From Pseudomonas viridiflava (GTDB lineage: Bacteria > Pseudomonadota > Gammaproteobacteria > Pseudomonadales > Pseudomonadaceae): a stretch of 64,000 bases of DNA. The position numbers were made by a program, and so were the translations under genes. The notes under the pieces were generated by a model, which was given only the letters and a program-made list of their open reading frames with translations, did no database searches and had not been told where the DNA came from. The stretch lies in NCBI RefSeq assembly GCF_900583165.1, contig NZ_UTKY01000073.1:1-64000 (forward strand), in the 5' to 3' direction. Shown here one piece after another: positions 9,377 through 18,333 of this stretch; within the stretch, counting starts at the first letter, position 1, and the number at the start of each line of letters is the position of its first letter.

Positions 9377-10270
9377 ATGTCCGCCACCTCTACTGTTCCA
9401 ACAGCGATCCCTACCGCCCAAGCGTTCGAGATCCGTCCATTGCCCGGCACTGTCGGCGCCGAGATCATTGGCCTGGACTTGTCTCGACCGGTCAATGACG
9501 AAGATTTCGCCCGCATCCACCGCGCGCACTTGGACCATCACGTCGTGGTGTTCCGCGACCAGCGCATCACCCCTGAACAACAGATCGCCTTCAGCCGGCG
9601 CTTCGGTGTGCTGCAGATCCACGTGCTCAAACAGTTTTTGCTGGCCAACCATCCAGAAATCTTGATCGTCTCAAACATAATCGACAACGGCCAATCCATC
9701 GGCCTGGGTGACGCGGGCAAGTTCTGGCATTCGGACCTGTCCTACAAAGAACTCCCCAGCCTGGGTTCGATGCTCCATGCCCAGGAGTTGCCCTCCGAAG
9801 GCGGCGACACCCTGTTCGCCGACATGCACAAAGCCTGGGACCAACTCCCCGAGCACCTGCGCCAAGCTGTAGAAGGCCGCAGCGCCGCGCATTCCTACAC
9901 CGCGCGTTACAGCGAGACCAAATTCGAAGGCAACTGGCGCCCGACGCTGACCCCCGAGCAGCTCGCCCAAGTCGCCGAGGTGGTGCATCCCATCGTGCGC
10001 ACCCACCCGGAAAACGGCCGCAAGGCGTTGTTTGTCAGTGAAGGCTTCACCACCCGCATCGTCGGCCTGCCCGAAGACGAAAGCCGCGACCTGCTTGCTC
10101 AACTTTACGCCCACAGCGTGCTGCCGCAAAACATCTACCGCCACCAATGGCAGCCCCACGACCTGGTGTTCTGGGACAACCGCTCGCTGATCCACCTGGC
10201 CGCCGGTTGCCCGAGCTACCTGCGCCGCAAATTGTTTCGCACCACCATCCAGGGCGACGCGCCTTTCTGA
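9377..10270 (+). CDS. TauD/TfdA-family Fe(II)/2-oxoglutarate dioxygenase
   Basis: A 297-residue enzyme of the TauD/AtsK family. The iron triad is visible as H118-x-D120 (in FWHSDLSYKE) and H273 (in NRSLIHLA), followed by the arginine-rich RRKLFRTT segment that holds 2-oxoglutarate. Known members hydroxylate sulfonates, sulfate esters, aryloxyacetates or related acids so that sulfite, sulfate or an alcohol is released. Linked to a TauABC-like importer, it probably opens an imported sulfonate or sulfate ester, but the substrate cannot be read from the sequence. The ATG at 9377 follows gggagtg; an ATG at 9335 lacks a ribosome site. Confidence 0.9.
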   Translation: MSATSTVPTAIPTAQAFEIRPLPGTVGAEIIGLDLSRPVNDEDFARIHRAHLDHHVVVFRDQRITPEQQIAFSRRFGVLQIHVLKQFLLANHPEILIVSNIIDNGQSIGLGDAGKFWHSDLSYKELPSLGSMLHAQELPSEGGDTLFADMHKAWDQLPEHLRQAVEGRSAAHSYTARYSETKFEGNWRPTLTPEQLAQVAEVVHPIVRTHPENGRKALFVSEGFTTRIVGLPEDESRDLLAQLYAHSVLPQNIYRHQWQPHDLVFWDNRSLIHLAAGCPSYLRRKLFRTTIQGDAPF

Positions 10271-10284
10271 TTTGGAGCATGACC

Positions 10285-11310
10285 ATGTCCAGGAAAATTC
10301 CATTCGCACGCTTGGCCGCCACCGTTGGCCTGGGTGTCAGCCTGTTGGCCGGCAGCCTGGTTGCACCGGCCGCGGCGCAGGCCGAAGGCGAGATCCGCAT
10401 CGCCGAGCAGTTCGGCATCGTCTATCTGTTGCTTAACGTGGTACGCGACCAGAACCTGATCGAGAAATACGGCAAGCAAGATGGCATCGACATCAAGGTC
10501 GACTGGACGCAACTGTCCGGCGGTGCCGCTGTCAACGACGCACTGTTGTCCGGCTCCATCGATATCGCTGGCGCCGGTGTCGGCCCGCTGCTGACCATTT
10601 GGGACCGCACCCACGGCAAGCAGAACGTCAAGGCGGTCGCCTCCCTGGGTAACTTCCCCTACTACCTGGTGAGCAACAACCCCAAGGTCAAGACCATCGC
10701 AGACTTTACCGAGAAGGACCGCATTGCGGTACCGGCGGTGGGCGTTTCGGTGCAGTCGCGCTTCCTGCAATACGCCGCCGCCAAACAGTGGGGCGACAAG
10801 GAATTCAACCGTCTCGACAAGTACACAGTCGCCGTCCCGCACCCCGACGCCACCGCGGCGCTGATCGCCGGTGGTACCGAACTGACCGGGCATTTTTCCA
10901 ACCCGCCGTTCCAGGACCAGGCTCTGGCCAACCCCAACGTGCATGTCGTGCTCAACACCTACGACCTGCTCGGCCCGAACTCGCCGACGGTGCTGTTTGC
11001 CACCGAGAAATTCCGCAACGACAACCCGAAAACCTACAAGGCCTTCGTGGAGGCGTTGACCGAAGCCGCCCAGTTCGCCCAGAACGACAAAGGCGCCGCC
11101 GCCGACACTTACATCCGCGTGACCAAAGCCAAGATCGACCGCGCCGAGCTGCTCAAAATCATCGACAACCCGCAGTTCGAGTTCAGCGTCACACCGAAAA
11201 ATACCTACCCGCTGGCAGAATTTCTCTACCGCGTTGGCGCCATCAAGCACAAGCCAGAATCGTGGAAGGACTACTTCTTCCAGGACGCCAAGCCCCTGCA
11301 AGGAAGTTGA
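10285..11310 (+). CDS. ABC transporter periplasmic substrate-binding protein (TauA/SsuA/NitT type)
   Basis: A 341-residue secreted binding protein with a Sec signal peptide ending near AQA at about residue 32. The mature part has the bilobed NMT1/SsuA-like pattern: an opening strand (EIRIAEQFGIVYLLLNVV), a GxAVNDALLSGSIDIAGAG loop, and the repeated domain around FLQYAAAKQW. It is the third-party receptor for the ATPase and permease that follow. The gene starts 14 bases after the dioxygenase stop. The ATG at 10285 is 7 bases after ggag; the ATG at 10279 is too close to it. Confidence 0.88.
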   Translation: MSRKIPFARLAATVGLGVSLLAGSLVAPAAAQAEGEIRIAEQFGIVYLLLNVVRDQNLIEKYGKQDGIDIKVDWTQLSGGAAVNDALLSGSIDIAGAGVGPLLTIWDRTHGKQNVKAVASLGNFPYYLVSNNPKVKTIADFTEKDRIAVPAVGVSVQSRFLQYAAAKQWGDKEFNRLDKYTVAVPHPDATAALIAGGTELTGHFSNPPFQDQALANPNVHVVLNTYDLLGPNSPTVLFATEKFRNDNPKTYKAFVEALTEAAQFAQNDKGAAADTYIRVTKAKIDRAELLKIIDNPQFEFSVTPKNTYPLAEFLYRVGAIKHKPESWKDYFFQDAKPLQGS

Positions 11311-11311
11311 C

Positions 11312-12163
11312 ATGAACGCGCCCTTGCAAGGCCACGCGGCCAGCAACCTGCACACCCCTTTCCCGTTGCTGGCGGTGGATAACGTCAGCCTTGAATACCG
11401 CACCCCTGAGCGCGTGGTGCGGGCAACCCACCAGGTCAGTTTCGAGATCGACCCGGCCGACCGCTACGTGTTGCTCGGCCCTTCAGGCTGCGGCAAGTCC
11501 ACGTTGCTCAAGGCCATCGCCGGGTTTATCAAACCCTGCGAAGGCGAGATCCGCCTGCTGGGGCAAAAGGTCGAACAACCGGGTCCGGACCGCATCGTAG
11601 TGTTCCAGGAATTCGACCAATTGCCGCCGTGGAAAACCGTCAAGCAAAACGTGATGTTCCCGCTGCTGGCGTCCAAAACCCTGAAGCGCGCCGAAGCTGA
11701 GGAACGTGCGCTTCATTACCTTGAAAAAGTCGGCCTCAGCGCTTTCGCCGATGCTTACCCGCATACCCTCTCCGGCGGCATGAAAGCGCGCGTAGCCATC
11801 GCCCGCGCCCTGGCCATGCAACCGAAAATCCTGCTGATGGACGAGCCTTTCGCCGCCCTCGACGCCCTGACCCGGCGCAAGATGCAGGAAGAATTACTGC
11901 TGCTCTGGGAAGAGGTGCGCTTCACCCTGTTGTTCGTCACCCACTCCATCGAAGAAGCGCTGGTGGTGGGTAATCGCATCCTGTTGCTGTCGCCGCATCC
12001 GGGGCGCGTGCGTGCGGAAATCCACAGCCATCAATATGACCTGCACAGCCTTGGTGGTGTGGAGTTCCAAAACTCGGCGCGGCGGATTCATCGCCTGTTG
12101 TTCGATGAAGCCACCGAAGCTGAGCCTGAGCTGGGTTTCGCCGATATTCGCATTGCTTACTAA
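11312..12163 (+). CDS. ABC transporter ATP-binding protein (TauB/SsuB type)
   Basis: A 283-residue ATPase of the nitrate/sulfonate/taurine importer class. Walker A is GPSGCGKST, the Q-loop region is VFQEFDQLPPW, the signature is LSGGMKARVAIARAL, and Walker B plus D-loop is ILLMDEPFAALDALTR with the switch His in FVTHSIEEAL. It energises the permease encoded next. Start at 11312, one base after the stop of the binding-protein gene, with aaggaag upstream. An N-terminal tail of about 20 residues precedes the first strand. Confidence 0.93.
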   Translation: MNAPLQGHAASNLHTPFPLLAVDNVSLEYRTPERVVRATHQVSFEIDPADRYVLLGPSGCGKSTLLKAIAGFIKPCEGEIRLLGQKVEQPGPDRIVVFQEFDQLPPWKTVKQNVMFPLLASKTLKRAEAEERALHYLEKVGLSAFADAYPHTLSGGMKARVAIARALAMQPKILLMDEPFAALDALTRRKMQEELLLLWEEVRFTLLFVTHSIEEALVVGNRILLLSPHPGRVRAEIHSHQYDLHSLGGVEFQNSARRIHRLLFDEATEAEPELGFADIRIAY

Positions 12164-12174
12164 AGGGGCCATTC

Positions 12175-13023
12175 ATGCGCCAGGAATTTGAAATCACGTT
12201 GGAACCCCTGCTCAGTGTCCCGGTAGAACGCGAGCTGCCCCTGCGCCAACGTCTATGGCAACAAGGCTGGCTGCGCAAGGGCTTGATCCTGATCGTGCTC
12301 GCGATCCTCTGGGAAGCCGTCGCACGCTACCAGAATAATGACCTGCTGCTGCCGAGCTTTTTGCAGACCAGCGCAGCGCTCTACGACGGCCTGCTCAGCG
12401 GCGAATTGCTGAGCAAGGTGAGCATCTCCCTGGTGGTGCTGATTAAGGGCTACCTGATCGGCATCGTGTTGGCGTTTGCCCTGACTACCCTGGCGGTATC
12501 GACCCAATTGGGCCGCGACCTGCTCAGCACCCTGACCTCGATGTTTAACCCGTTGCCGGCCATCGCGCTGCTGCCGCTGGCACTGCTGTGGTTCGGCTTG
12601 GGGCAAAACAGCCTGATCTTCGTGCTGGTGCATTCGGTGCTGTGGGCGCTGGCGCTCAATACCTATTCGGGCTTTCTCGGCGTGTCCGAAACCCTGCGCA
12701 TGGCTGGTCGCAACTACGGCCTCAAGGGCATGCGTTTTGTGTTGTTCATCCTGATCCCGGCGGCGCTGCCATCGATCCTCGCCGGCCTCAAGATCGGCTG
12801 GGCATTCGCCTGGCGCACGTTGATCGCTGCCGAACTGGTGTTCGGTGCCACCAGCGGCAAGGGCGGCCTGGGTTGGTACATCTTCCAAAACCGCAACGAG
12901 CTGTACACCGACAAAGTGTTTGCCGGCCTCGCGGTGGTGATCCTGATTGGCCTGCTGGTGGAGAACCTGGTGTTTGATACTTTCGAGCGCCTCACCGTGA
13001 AGCGTTGGGGGATGCAGCGCTAA
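12175..13023 (+). CDS. ABC transporter permease (TauC/SsuC type)
   Basis: A 282-residue inner-membrane permease of the BPD_transp_1 family. About six hydrophobic helices run from residue 37 to 270. The EAA-type coupling loop is seen around LRMAGRNYGLKGMRF, followed by ILIPAALPSILAGLKIG. With the two preceding genes it forms a complete importer of the nitrate/sulfonate/taurine class. The ribosome site is aaaggggcc. It is the last gene of the operon; the LysR gene follows after 53 bases with its own start. Confidence 0.93.
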   Translation: MRQEFEITLEPLLSVPVERELPLRQRLWQQGWLRKGLILIVLAILWEAVARYQNNDLLLPSFLQTSAALYDGLLSGELLSKVSISLVVLIKGYLIGIVLAFALTTLAVSTQLGRDLLSTLTSMFNPLPAIALLPLALLWFGLGQNSLIFVLVHSVLWALALNTYSGFLGVSETLRMAGRNYGLKGMRFVLFILIPAALPSILAGLKIGWAFAWRTLIAAELVFGATSGKGGLGWYIFQNRNELYTDKVFAGLAVVILIGLLVENLVFDTFERLTVKRWGMQR

Positions 13024-13076
13024 ACACCTGCTACGATTGCGCCCAATTCACTCCCCGTTGATCACGAGTGCTTGGC

Positions 13077-14039
13077 ATGCAACTACCGGACATGAACCTG
13101 CTGGTCGCCCTCGACGCCCTGCTCGACGAGGGCAGCGTCGTCGGCGCCGCCCGCCGCATGAACCTCAGCCCCGCCGCCATGAGCCGCACCCTCACGCGCA
13201 TTCGCGAGGCGGTGGGCGACCCGATCCTGGTGCGCGCCGGTCGCGGCCTGGTGCCGACGCCCAAAGCCTTGCAGTTGCAAGGCCAGGTGCGCAACGTGGT
13301 GGAGCAGGCGGCGCTGCTGTTTCGCTCGGCGGACCAAGTAGACCTGAGCACCCTGCGCCGGCGTTTCAGCGTGCGCGCCAATGACTTTTTCATTGGCGTC
13401 TATGGCGGTCGGCTGTTCGACACCATGGAGCGCATGGCACCGCTGTGCGAGCTGTGTTTCGTGCCCGAGGGCGACACCGATGACGAAGCGCTGCGCGAGG
13501 GGCGGCTCGATCTACGGGTCAGCAACACCATGCCCAACAGCCCTGAAGTGAAGGTGCAAAACCTGTTCTCCACCACCTTCGTCGGTCTGGCCCGGCAAGA
13601 CCACCCGTTGTTCGACGACGAAATCACCGCGGCTCGGTTTGCCAGTTACTCCCACATTAGCATCTCGCGGCGCGGTATTGCCCGGGGGCCGATCGACACA
13701 GCGCTGAATGCTCAAGGGCTGGAGCGCCGGGTGGCGATGATTGCACCGGGTTTCCATGGTGCAATGTTCATGTTGCCGGATTCCGACTTGATCCTTCCGG
13801 TGCCCAAGGAAGCGCTCTACAGCGCCAATCGCCTGAAACTTCCATTGCGCGCATTCCCATTGCCGATCTCGCTACCAACGCTGGTCTTGGCGCAATCCTG
13901 GCACCCGCGTTTTGACAAAGACCCCGCGCATAAATGGCTGCGCGAGACAATGCGCGAGAGTTGCCATGCCACCTGGCTGGAAGCCCAGCCCAGTCAAAAT
14001 GTGGGAGGGGGGTTGTCCCCGATGGCGGTGGATCAGTAA
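13077..14039 (+). CDS. LysR-family regulator with REP-encoded C-terminal tail
   Basis: A 320-residue LysR-type regulator. The winged helix (about 4-62; LDEGSVVGAARRMNLSPAAM) is followed by an effector-binding domain (about 90-300). The first residues (MQLPDMNLLVALDALLDEGS) are typical of the NodD/LinR-like subgroup. The last dozen codons, from about 14000, lie inside a REP element, so the tail (NVGGGLSPMAVDQ) is translated repeat rather than family sequence; the ancestral stop was probably lost. The gene follows the ABC operon in the same direction and may regulate it or act elsewhere. A GTG at 13068 is an alternative start. Confidence 0.9.
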   Translation: MQLPDMNLLVALDALLDEGSVVGAARRMNLSPAAMSRTLTRIREAVGDPILVRAGRGLVPTPKALQLQGQVRNVVEQAALLFRSADQVDLSTLRRRFSVRANDFFIGVYGGRLFDTMERMAPLCELCFVPEGDTDDEALREGRLDLRVSNTMPNSPEVKVQNLFSTTFVGLARQDHPLFDDEITAARFASYSHISISRRGIARGPIDTALNAQGLERRVAMIAPGFHGAMFMLPDSDLILPVPKEALYSANRLKLPLRAFPLPISLPTLVLAQSWHPRFDKDPAHKWLRETMRESCHATWLEAQPSQNVGGGLSPMAVDQ

Positions 14040-14088
14040 AAAATGCGTAGCTGACACATTGCTATCGGGGGCAAGCCCCCTCCCACAG
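13999..14088. repeat. REPIN-like pair of inverted REP elements
   Basis: The arm tgtgggaggggggttgtccc (from 14000) and its inverted partner ending tcccaca (to 14087) are separated by about 40 bases. The left arm forms the 3' end of the LysR coding sequence. Related arms recur at 25928, 33537, 40126, 53675 and 56863. Confidence 0.85.
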
Positions 14089-14209
14089 GGTTCTGTAGCA
14101 GATTCCAGAGTTGCGTCCGGCGCACTTATAACCTGACAACATGTAACTTTTTGTCATGAGTTAGCCTGATTAAACTGCTCGGGTATTTACCATTCCGAGT
14201 TACCTGTTC

Positions 14210-15745
14210 ATGACTTCCCTTGCTGCCCCCACGCTCGCGGCCGCAGCCAAACCCACTGCCATCAGCCCGCCCGTATTCGGCCCGCGCATCATCATCGGCC
14301 TTGTCGGTGTGCTGCTTGCGGTGTTGGTTTCCGGTCTTAACGAAATGGTCACCAAGGTCGCCCTCGCCGACATCCGTGGTGCGCTGTACATCGGCTTCGA
14401 CGAAGGCACCTGGCTGGTTGCCGCCTACACCGCCACTTCCGTTGCGGCCATGGCGTTTGCGCCCTGGTGTTCGGTGACCTTCTCCCTGCGCCGCTTCACC
14501 TTGTGTGCCATCGGCCTGTTCACTGTGCTGGGCATTCTCTGCCCGTTCGCGCCTAACTACGAAAGCCTGCTGGTGCTGCGCACTGTGCAAGGCCTGGCCG
14601 GTGGTGCGTTGCCGCCCATGTTGATGACCGTGGCGCTGCGTTTTTTGCCGGCCAACGTCAAATTGTACGGCTTGGCAGGCTATGCGCTCACCGCCACCTT
14701 CGGGCCGAGCCTCGGCACGCCGCTGGCGGCATTGTGGACCGAATACGTCGGCTGGCAATGGGCGTTCTGGCAAATCGTCGGCCCGTGCCTGCTGGCGATG
14801 GTCGCGGTCGCCTACGGCCTGCCCCAAGACCCTTTGCGCCTGGAGCGCTTCAAACAGTTCAACTGGCGCGGCCTGCTGCTGGGTTTCCCGGCGATCTGCA
14901 TGCTGGTGATCGGCATCCTGCAGGGCAATCGGCTGGACTGGTTCGAGTCAGGCTTGATCACCTTCCTGCTCAGCGGCGGCACGCTGTTGCTGGTGCTGTT
15001 CCTGGTGAATGAATGGTCGCAGCCCATCCCGTTCTTCAAGCTGCAGATGCTTGGCCTGCGTAATTTGGCATTTGCCCTGATCGTGTTGGCCGGCGTGTTG
15101 ATGGTGCTGACCTCGGTGATCATCATCCCGTCGAGTTTCCTCGCCCAGGTCCAGGGTTATCGCCCACTGCAAACCGCGCCGGTGATGCTGCTGATGGCGC
15201 TGCCGCAACTGATCGCACTGCCGCTGGTGGCGGCGCTGTGCAACCTGCGTTGGGTCGATTGCCGCTGGGTGCTGGGGATCGGCCTGGGCATGCTGGTGCT
15301 GTGTTGCGTGGGCAGTGCGCACCTCACGTCGGAGTGGATTCGCGACGACTTCTACGGCCTCTACCTGCTGCAAATCTTTGGTCAGCCCATGGCGGTGTTG
15401 CCGCTGCTGATGCTGTCCACCGGCAGTATCCAGCCCATGGACGGGCCGTTCGCGTCGGCCTGGTTCAACACAGTCAAGGGCTTGGCTGCCGTGATCGCCA
15501 CCGGTGTCATCGAAACGCTGACCACTCAACGCCTGCATTTTCACTCGACCCTGTTGGTCGACGGCCTGGGCAACTCGCCCCTGGCCGACGGCGACGCGCC
15601 GGGCCTGGCGCACCGCCTGCACGAGCAGGCCGTAGTGCTGACCTCTTCGGATCTCTATTACGTCATGGCCGCAGTAGCGGTGGCGTTGATCCTGCTGATT
15701 TTCTGGATGCCCACGCGGATCTTTCCGCCCCGCGCACCGACTTGA
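14210..15745 (+). CDS. MFS drug:H+ antiporter, DHA2 (EmrB/QacA) family
   Basis: A 511-residue inner-membrane transporter with about 14 hydrophobic helices. The helix 1-2 region (FDEGTWLVAAYTATSVAAM) and LRTVQGLAGGALPPML are typical of DHA2 exporters that pair with a periplasmic adaptor. The next two genes encode that adaptor and an outer-membrane channel, so this is the pump of a tripartite EmrAB-TolC-like exporter. Substrates cannot be predicted. Start at 14210 follows a poor ribosome site. The gene stands after a REPIN and begins the operon. Confidence 0.93.
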   Translation: MTSLAAPTLAAAAKPTAISPPVFGPRIIIGLVGVLLAVLVSGLNEMVTKVALADIRGALYIGFDEGTWLVAAYTATSVAAMAFAPWCSVTFSLRRFTLCAIGLFTVLGILCPFAPNYESLLVLRTVQGLAGGALPPMLMTVALRFLPANVKLYGLAGYALTATFGPSLGTPLAALWTEYVGWQWAFWQIVGPCLLAMVAVAYGLPQDPLRLERFKQFNWRGLLLGFPAICMLVIGILQGNRLDWFESGLITFLLSGGTLLLVLFLVNEWSQPIPFFKLQMLGLRNLAFALIVLAGVLMVLTSVIIIPSSFLAQVQGYRPLQTAPVMLLMALPQLIALPLVAALCNLRWVDCRWVLGIGLGMLVLCCVGSAHLTSEWIRDDFYGLYLLQIFGQPMAVLPLLMLSTGSIQPMDGPFASAWFNTVKGLAAVIATGVIETLTTQRLHFHSTLLVDGLGNSPLADGDAPGLAHRLHEQAVVLTSSDLYYVMAAVAVALILLIFWMPTRIFPPRAPT

Positions 15746-15759
15746 TTAAGGACTGTTCC

Positions 15760-16818
15760 ATGAAACGCAAAGACAAAATTGCCGTCTGTGTCATCGCCGT
15801 ATTTGCCGTCGGCGTGCTGGTGTATCAGGCCGCGCCAGCCTTGCTCGGCAGCAAGCGCCAGAGCACCAACGACGCCTTCGTCGCCGCCGATTTCACCCTG
15901 GTGGCGCCGCGCGTGGCGGGCTTTATCAAGGAGGTGCTGGTGGAAGACAACCAGCGCGTCAAAGCCGGGCAACTGCTGGCGCTGATCGACGACCGCGACT
16001 TCCGCGCCGCCGCCCAGGCCGCCGACGCCGATACCCTGGTCGCCCAGGCCCAATTGAAAAACGCCACCGCGACCTTGGAGCGCCAAAGCTCGGTGATCGC
16101 CCAGGCCCAGGCCACCGTCGCCGCAGACCGCGCCGAAATGGCCTTCGCCGAACACGAACTGAACCGCTACAACCACCTCGCCGGCGTGGGCGCGGGCACC
16201 GTGCAGAACGCCCAGCAAGCCAAGACCCGTATCGACCAGGCCACCGCACGCCTGGCCAATGCCACGGCGGTGCTGGCGGCTGAGCGCAAACAGGTAGAGA
16301 TCCTCACTGCCCAGCGCGATGCCGCCGAAGGTGGGCTTAAACGCGCCCAGGCCGCGTTGGAGCTGGCCAGTTATCAGCTGTCGTACACGCGCATCGTCGC
16401 GCCTGTCGATGGCATGGTCGGCGAGCGCGCTGTGCGCGTAGGCGCGTATGTGACGCCGGGCAGCAAGATCCTGGCGGTCGTACCGCTGGCAGAGGCGTAC
16501 GTGGTGGCCAACTTCCAGGAAACCCAGCTCTCTCATATGCAACCCGGCCAAGCCGTGCAAGTGCGTGTCGACAGCCTCGACGGCCAGTTGCTCAATGGCC
16601 ATCTGGAAAGCCTCGCGCCCGCTACCGGCGTGACCTTCGCCTCGGTCAAGCCTGACAACGCCACCGGCAACTTCACCAAGGTCGTGCAGCGCATCCCGGT
16701 GAAGATTGTGCTCGAGCCCAACCAGGCACTCACCGAGCGCCTGCGGGTCGGCATGTCGGTAGAAGCCAGCGTCGACACCCAGCCGATGACGAAGCAACGC
16801 GAGGTGGCCCAGCAATGA
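15760..16818 (+). CDS. HlyD/EmrA-family periplasmic adaptor
   Basis: A 352-residue membrane-fusion protein. A single N-terminal membrane helix (about 7-28) is followed by a biotinyl-lipoyl half-motif (VAPRVAGFIKEVLVEDNQRV), a long alpha-helical hairpin rich in Ala and Gln (about 85-215), and the returning lipoyl and beta-barrel domains (RIVAPVDGMVGERAVRVG onward). It bridges the MFS pump and the outer-membrane factor. The ATG at 15760 is 14 bases after the pump stop, and the 3' end overlaps the next gene by 4 bases. Confidence 0.92.
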   Translation: MKRKDKIAVCVIAVFAVGVLVYQAAPALLGSKRQSTNDAFVAADFTLVAPRVAGFIKEVLVEDNQRVKAGQLLALIDDRDFRAAAQAADADTLVAQAQLKNATATLERQSSVIAQAQATVAADRAEMAFAEHELNRYNHLAGVGAGTVQNAQQAKTRIDQATARLANATAVLAAERKQVEILTAQRDAAEGGLKRAQAALELASYQLSYTRIVAPVDGMVGERAVRVGAYVTPGSKILAVVPLAEAYVVANFQETQLSHMQPGQAVQVRVDSLDGQLLNGHLESLAPATGVTFASVKPDNATGNFTKVVQRIPVKIVLEPNQALTERLRVGMSVEASVDTQPMTKQREVAQQ

Positions 16819-18260
16819 AGCGAGTCGCCTGGCTCACCTTGAGCCTTATTAGCCTGAGCGCCTGCACCGTTGGCCCAGACTTCCAGAAACCCCAAAGCCC
16901 GCAAGTAACGCAATGGAGTGAACCCCAGGGGCGTCAGGCTGACAGCCGTGCAGTGAGCGATCCACTGCAAGAGCGTTGGTGGGATGTGTTCCACGACGAG
17001 CAACTGTCGGCCCTCACACGCCGCGCACTCACCGATAACCTCGACCTGAAACTGGCCAGCAGCCGCCTGCAACAAAGCCGCGCCGTACGCCAGGTGACTA
17101 CCGCCGAGCGTTATCCCAACGTCGATGCTTCGGGGGCTTACCAGCGCAAACGCAACAGCGGCAAAGGCCTGAGCGACCCGTCTGGTGAAGACGGCCGTGC
17201 GGCGTTCAACCAGTGGGACGCGGGTTTCTCCGCATCCTGGGAGCTGGATTTCTGGGGCCGCGTCAAACGCGAAACCGAAGCCGCCGATGCCACCTTGCAA
17301 GTCGCCGAAAACGACCGCCGCGCCGTGCTGCTGTCGGTGCTCGCCGAAACCGCCCAAAACTACATCCAACTGCGCGGCATACAAAACACCCGCGCCGTTA
17401 CCGAGCAAAACCTGGATGTCGCCCGCCACAGCCTCAAGCTCTCGCAACTGCGCCTGGCCGACGGCGTGGCGACCGACCTGGACGTGGCCGAAGCCGCCGC
17501 TCAAGTCGCCGCCATCGAAGCGCGCCTGCCAGACCTGCAGCAGCGCCAGGACCAGTTGATCAACGCCCTGAGCCTGTTGATGGGGGAACCGCCGCAAGCG
17601 CTGCATGCGCAGTTGTCCAAAGACGCCGCCGTGCCGCAAACCCCGCGCCAGGTCGCCATCGGCTTGCCTTCAGAACTGGCCGAGCGCCGTCCGGATATCC
17701 GCCAGGCCGAGGCGCGCTTGCATGCAGCCACCGCCAACATCGGTGTGGCCAAGGGCGATTTCTACCCGCGCATCACCTTGTCCGGCAGCCTGGGCTCTCA
17801 GGCCATGCAACTGTCGGATTTCGGCTCGTGGGGTTCGCGCGCCTTCGCTTTCGGCCCGCAGTTCAGCCTGCCGCTGTTCAACGGTGGGCGCCTCAAAGGC
17901 ATGTTGAACCTGCGCGAAGCCCAGCAACAGGAAGCGGCGCTGGCGTATCAGCAAACCGTACTGCGCGCATGGCATGAAATCGATGATCAACTAAGCCGCT
18001 ACAACGCCAGCCAACTGCGCCGCGACAGCCTCGCCGAAGCCGTGCGCCAGAACCAGATTGCCTTGACGACGGCGCAACATCAGTACGTCGAAGGCGTGGT
18101 GGATTTCGTCAACGTACTCACCGTGCAAGGCGCATTACTGGCCACGCAAGAGCAGTGGGTCGAGAGTTCTACCGGTGTTTCCCTGGCCATGGTTGGCCTC
18201 TACAAAGCGTTGGGCGGGGGTTGGGAATCGGTGTACCCGCTGCAAACCGCCGCACGCTGA
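16815..18260 (+). CDS. Outer-membrane efflux lipoprotein, NodT/RND-OMF family
   Basis: A 481-residue outer-membrane channel with a lipoprotein signal (lipobox LSAC, modified Cys18). It has the two repeated OEP domains seen in OprM/NodT proteins; the signature WWDVFHDEQLSALTRRAL and SELAERRPDIRQAEARL is present. It forms the exit duct of the tripartite exporter with the MFS pump and EmrA-like adaptor encoded just upstream, from which it is separated by a 4-base overlap. The end of the gene is followed by the Fur box of the FecI unit. Confidence 0.92.
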   Translation: MKRVAWLTLSLISLSACTVGPDFQKPQSPQVTQWSEPQGRQADSRAVSDPLQERWWDVFHDEQLSALTRRALTDNLDLKLASSRLQQSRAVRQVTTAERYPNVDASGAYQRKRNSGKGLSDPSGEDGRAAFNQWDAGFSASWELDFWGRVKRETEAADATLQVAENDRRAVLLSVLAETAQNYIQLRGIQNTRAVTEQNLDVARHSLKLSQLRLADGVATDLDVAEAAAQVAAIEARLPDLQQRQDQLINALSLLMGEPPQALHAQLSKDAAVPQTPRQVAIGLPSELAERRPDIRQAEARLHAATANIGVAKGDFYPRITLSGSLGSQAMQLSDFGSWGSRAFAFGPQFSLPLFNGGRLKGMLNLREAQQQEAALAYQQTVLRAWHEIDDQLSRYNASQLRRDSLAEAVRQNQIALTTAQHQYVEGVVDFVNVLTVQGALLATQEQWVESSTGVSLAMVGLYKALGGGWESVYPLQTAAR

Positions 18261-18295
18261 TCAACAAAGAGTTTTGTCAGTCGCGAAATAAGGTG

Positions 18296-18316
18296 TAATG
18301 ATAATTGCTCTCAATA
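18296..18316 (+). promoter_or_regulatory. Fur box upstream of FecI-type sigma gene
   Basis: The sequence taatgataattgctctcaa resembles the Fur consensus GATAATGATAATCATTATC and the Fur sites usually found before fecI-like genes in Pseudomonas. It lies 18 bases before the chosen start. It predicts repression when iron is plentiful. Confidence 0.75.
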
Positions 18317-18333
18317 GTGTATCTGAGCTTTTC

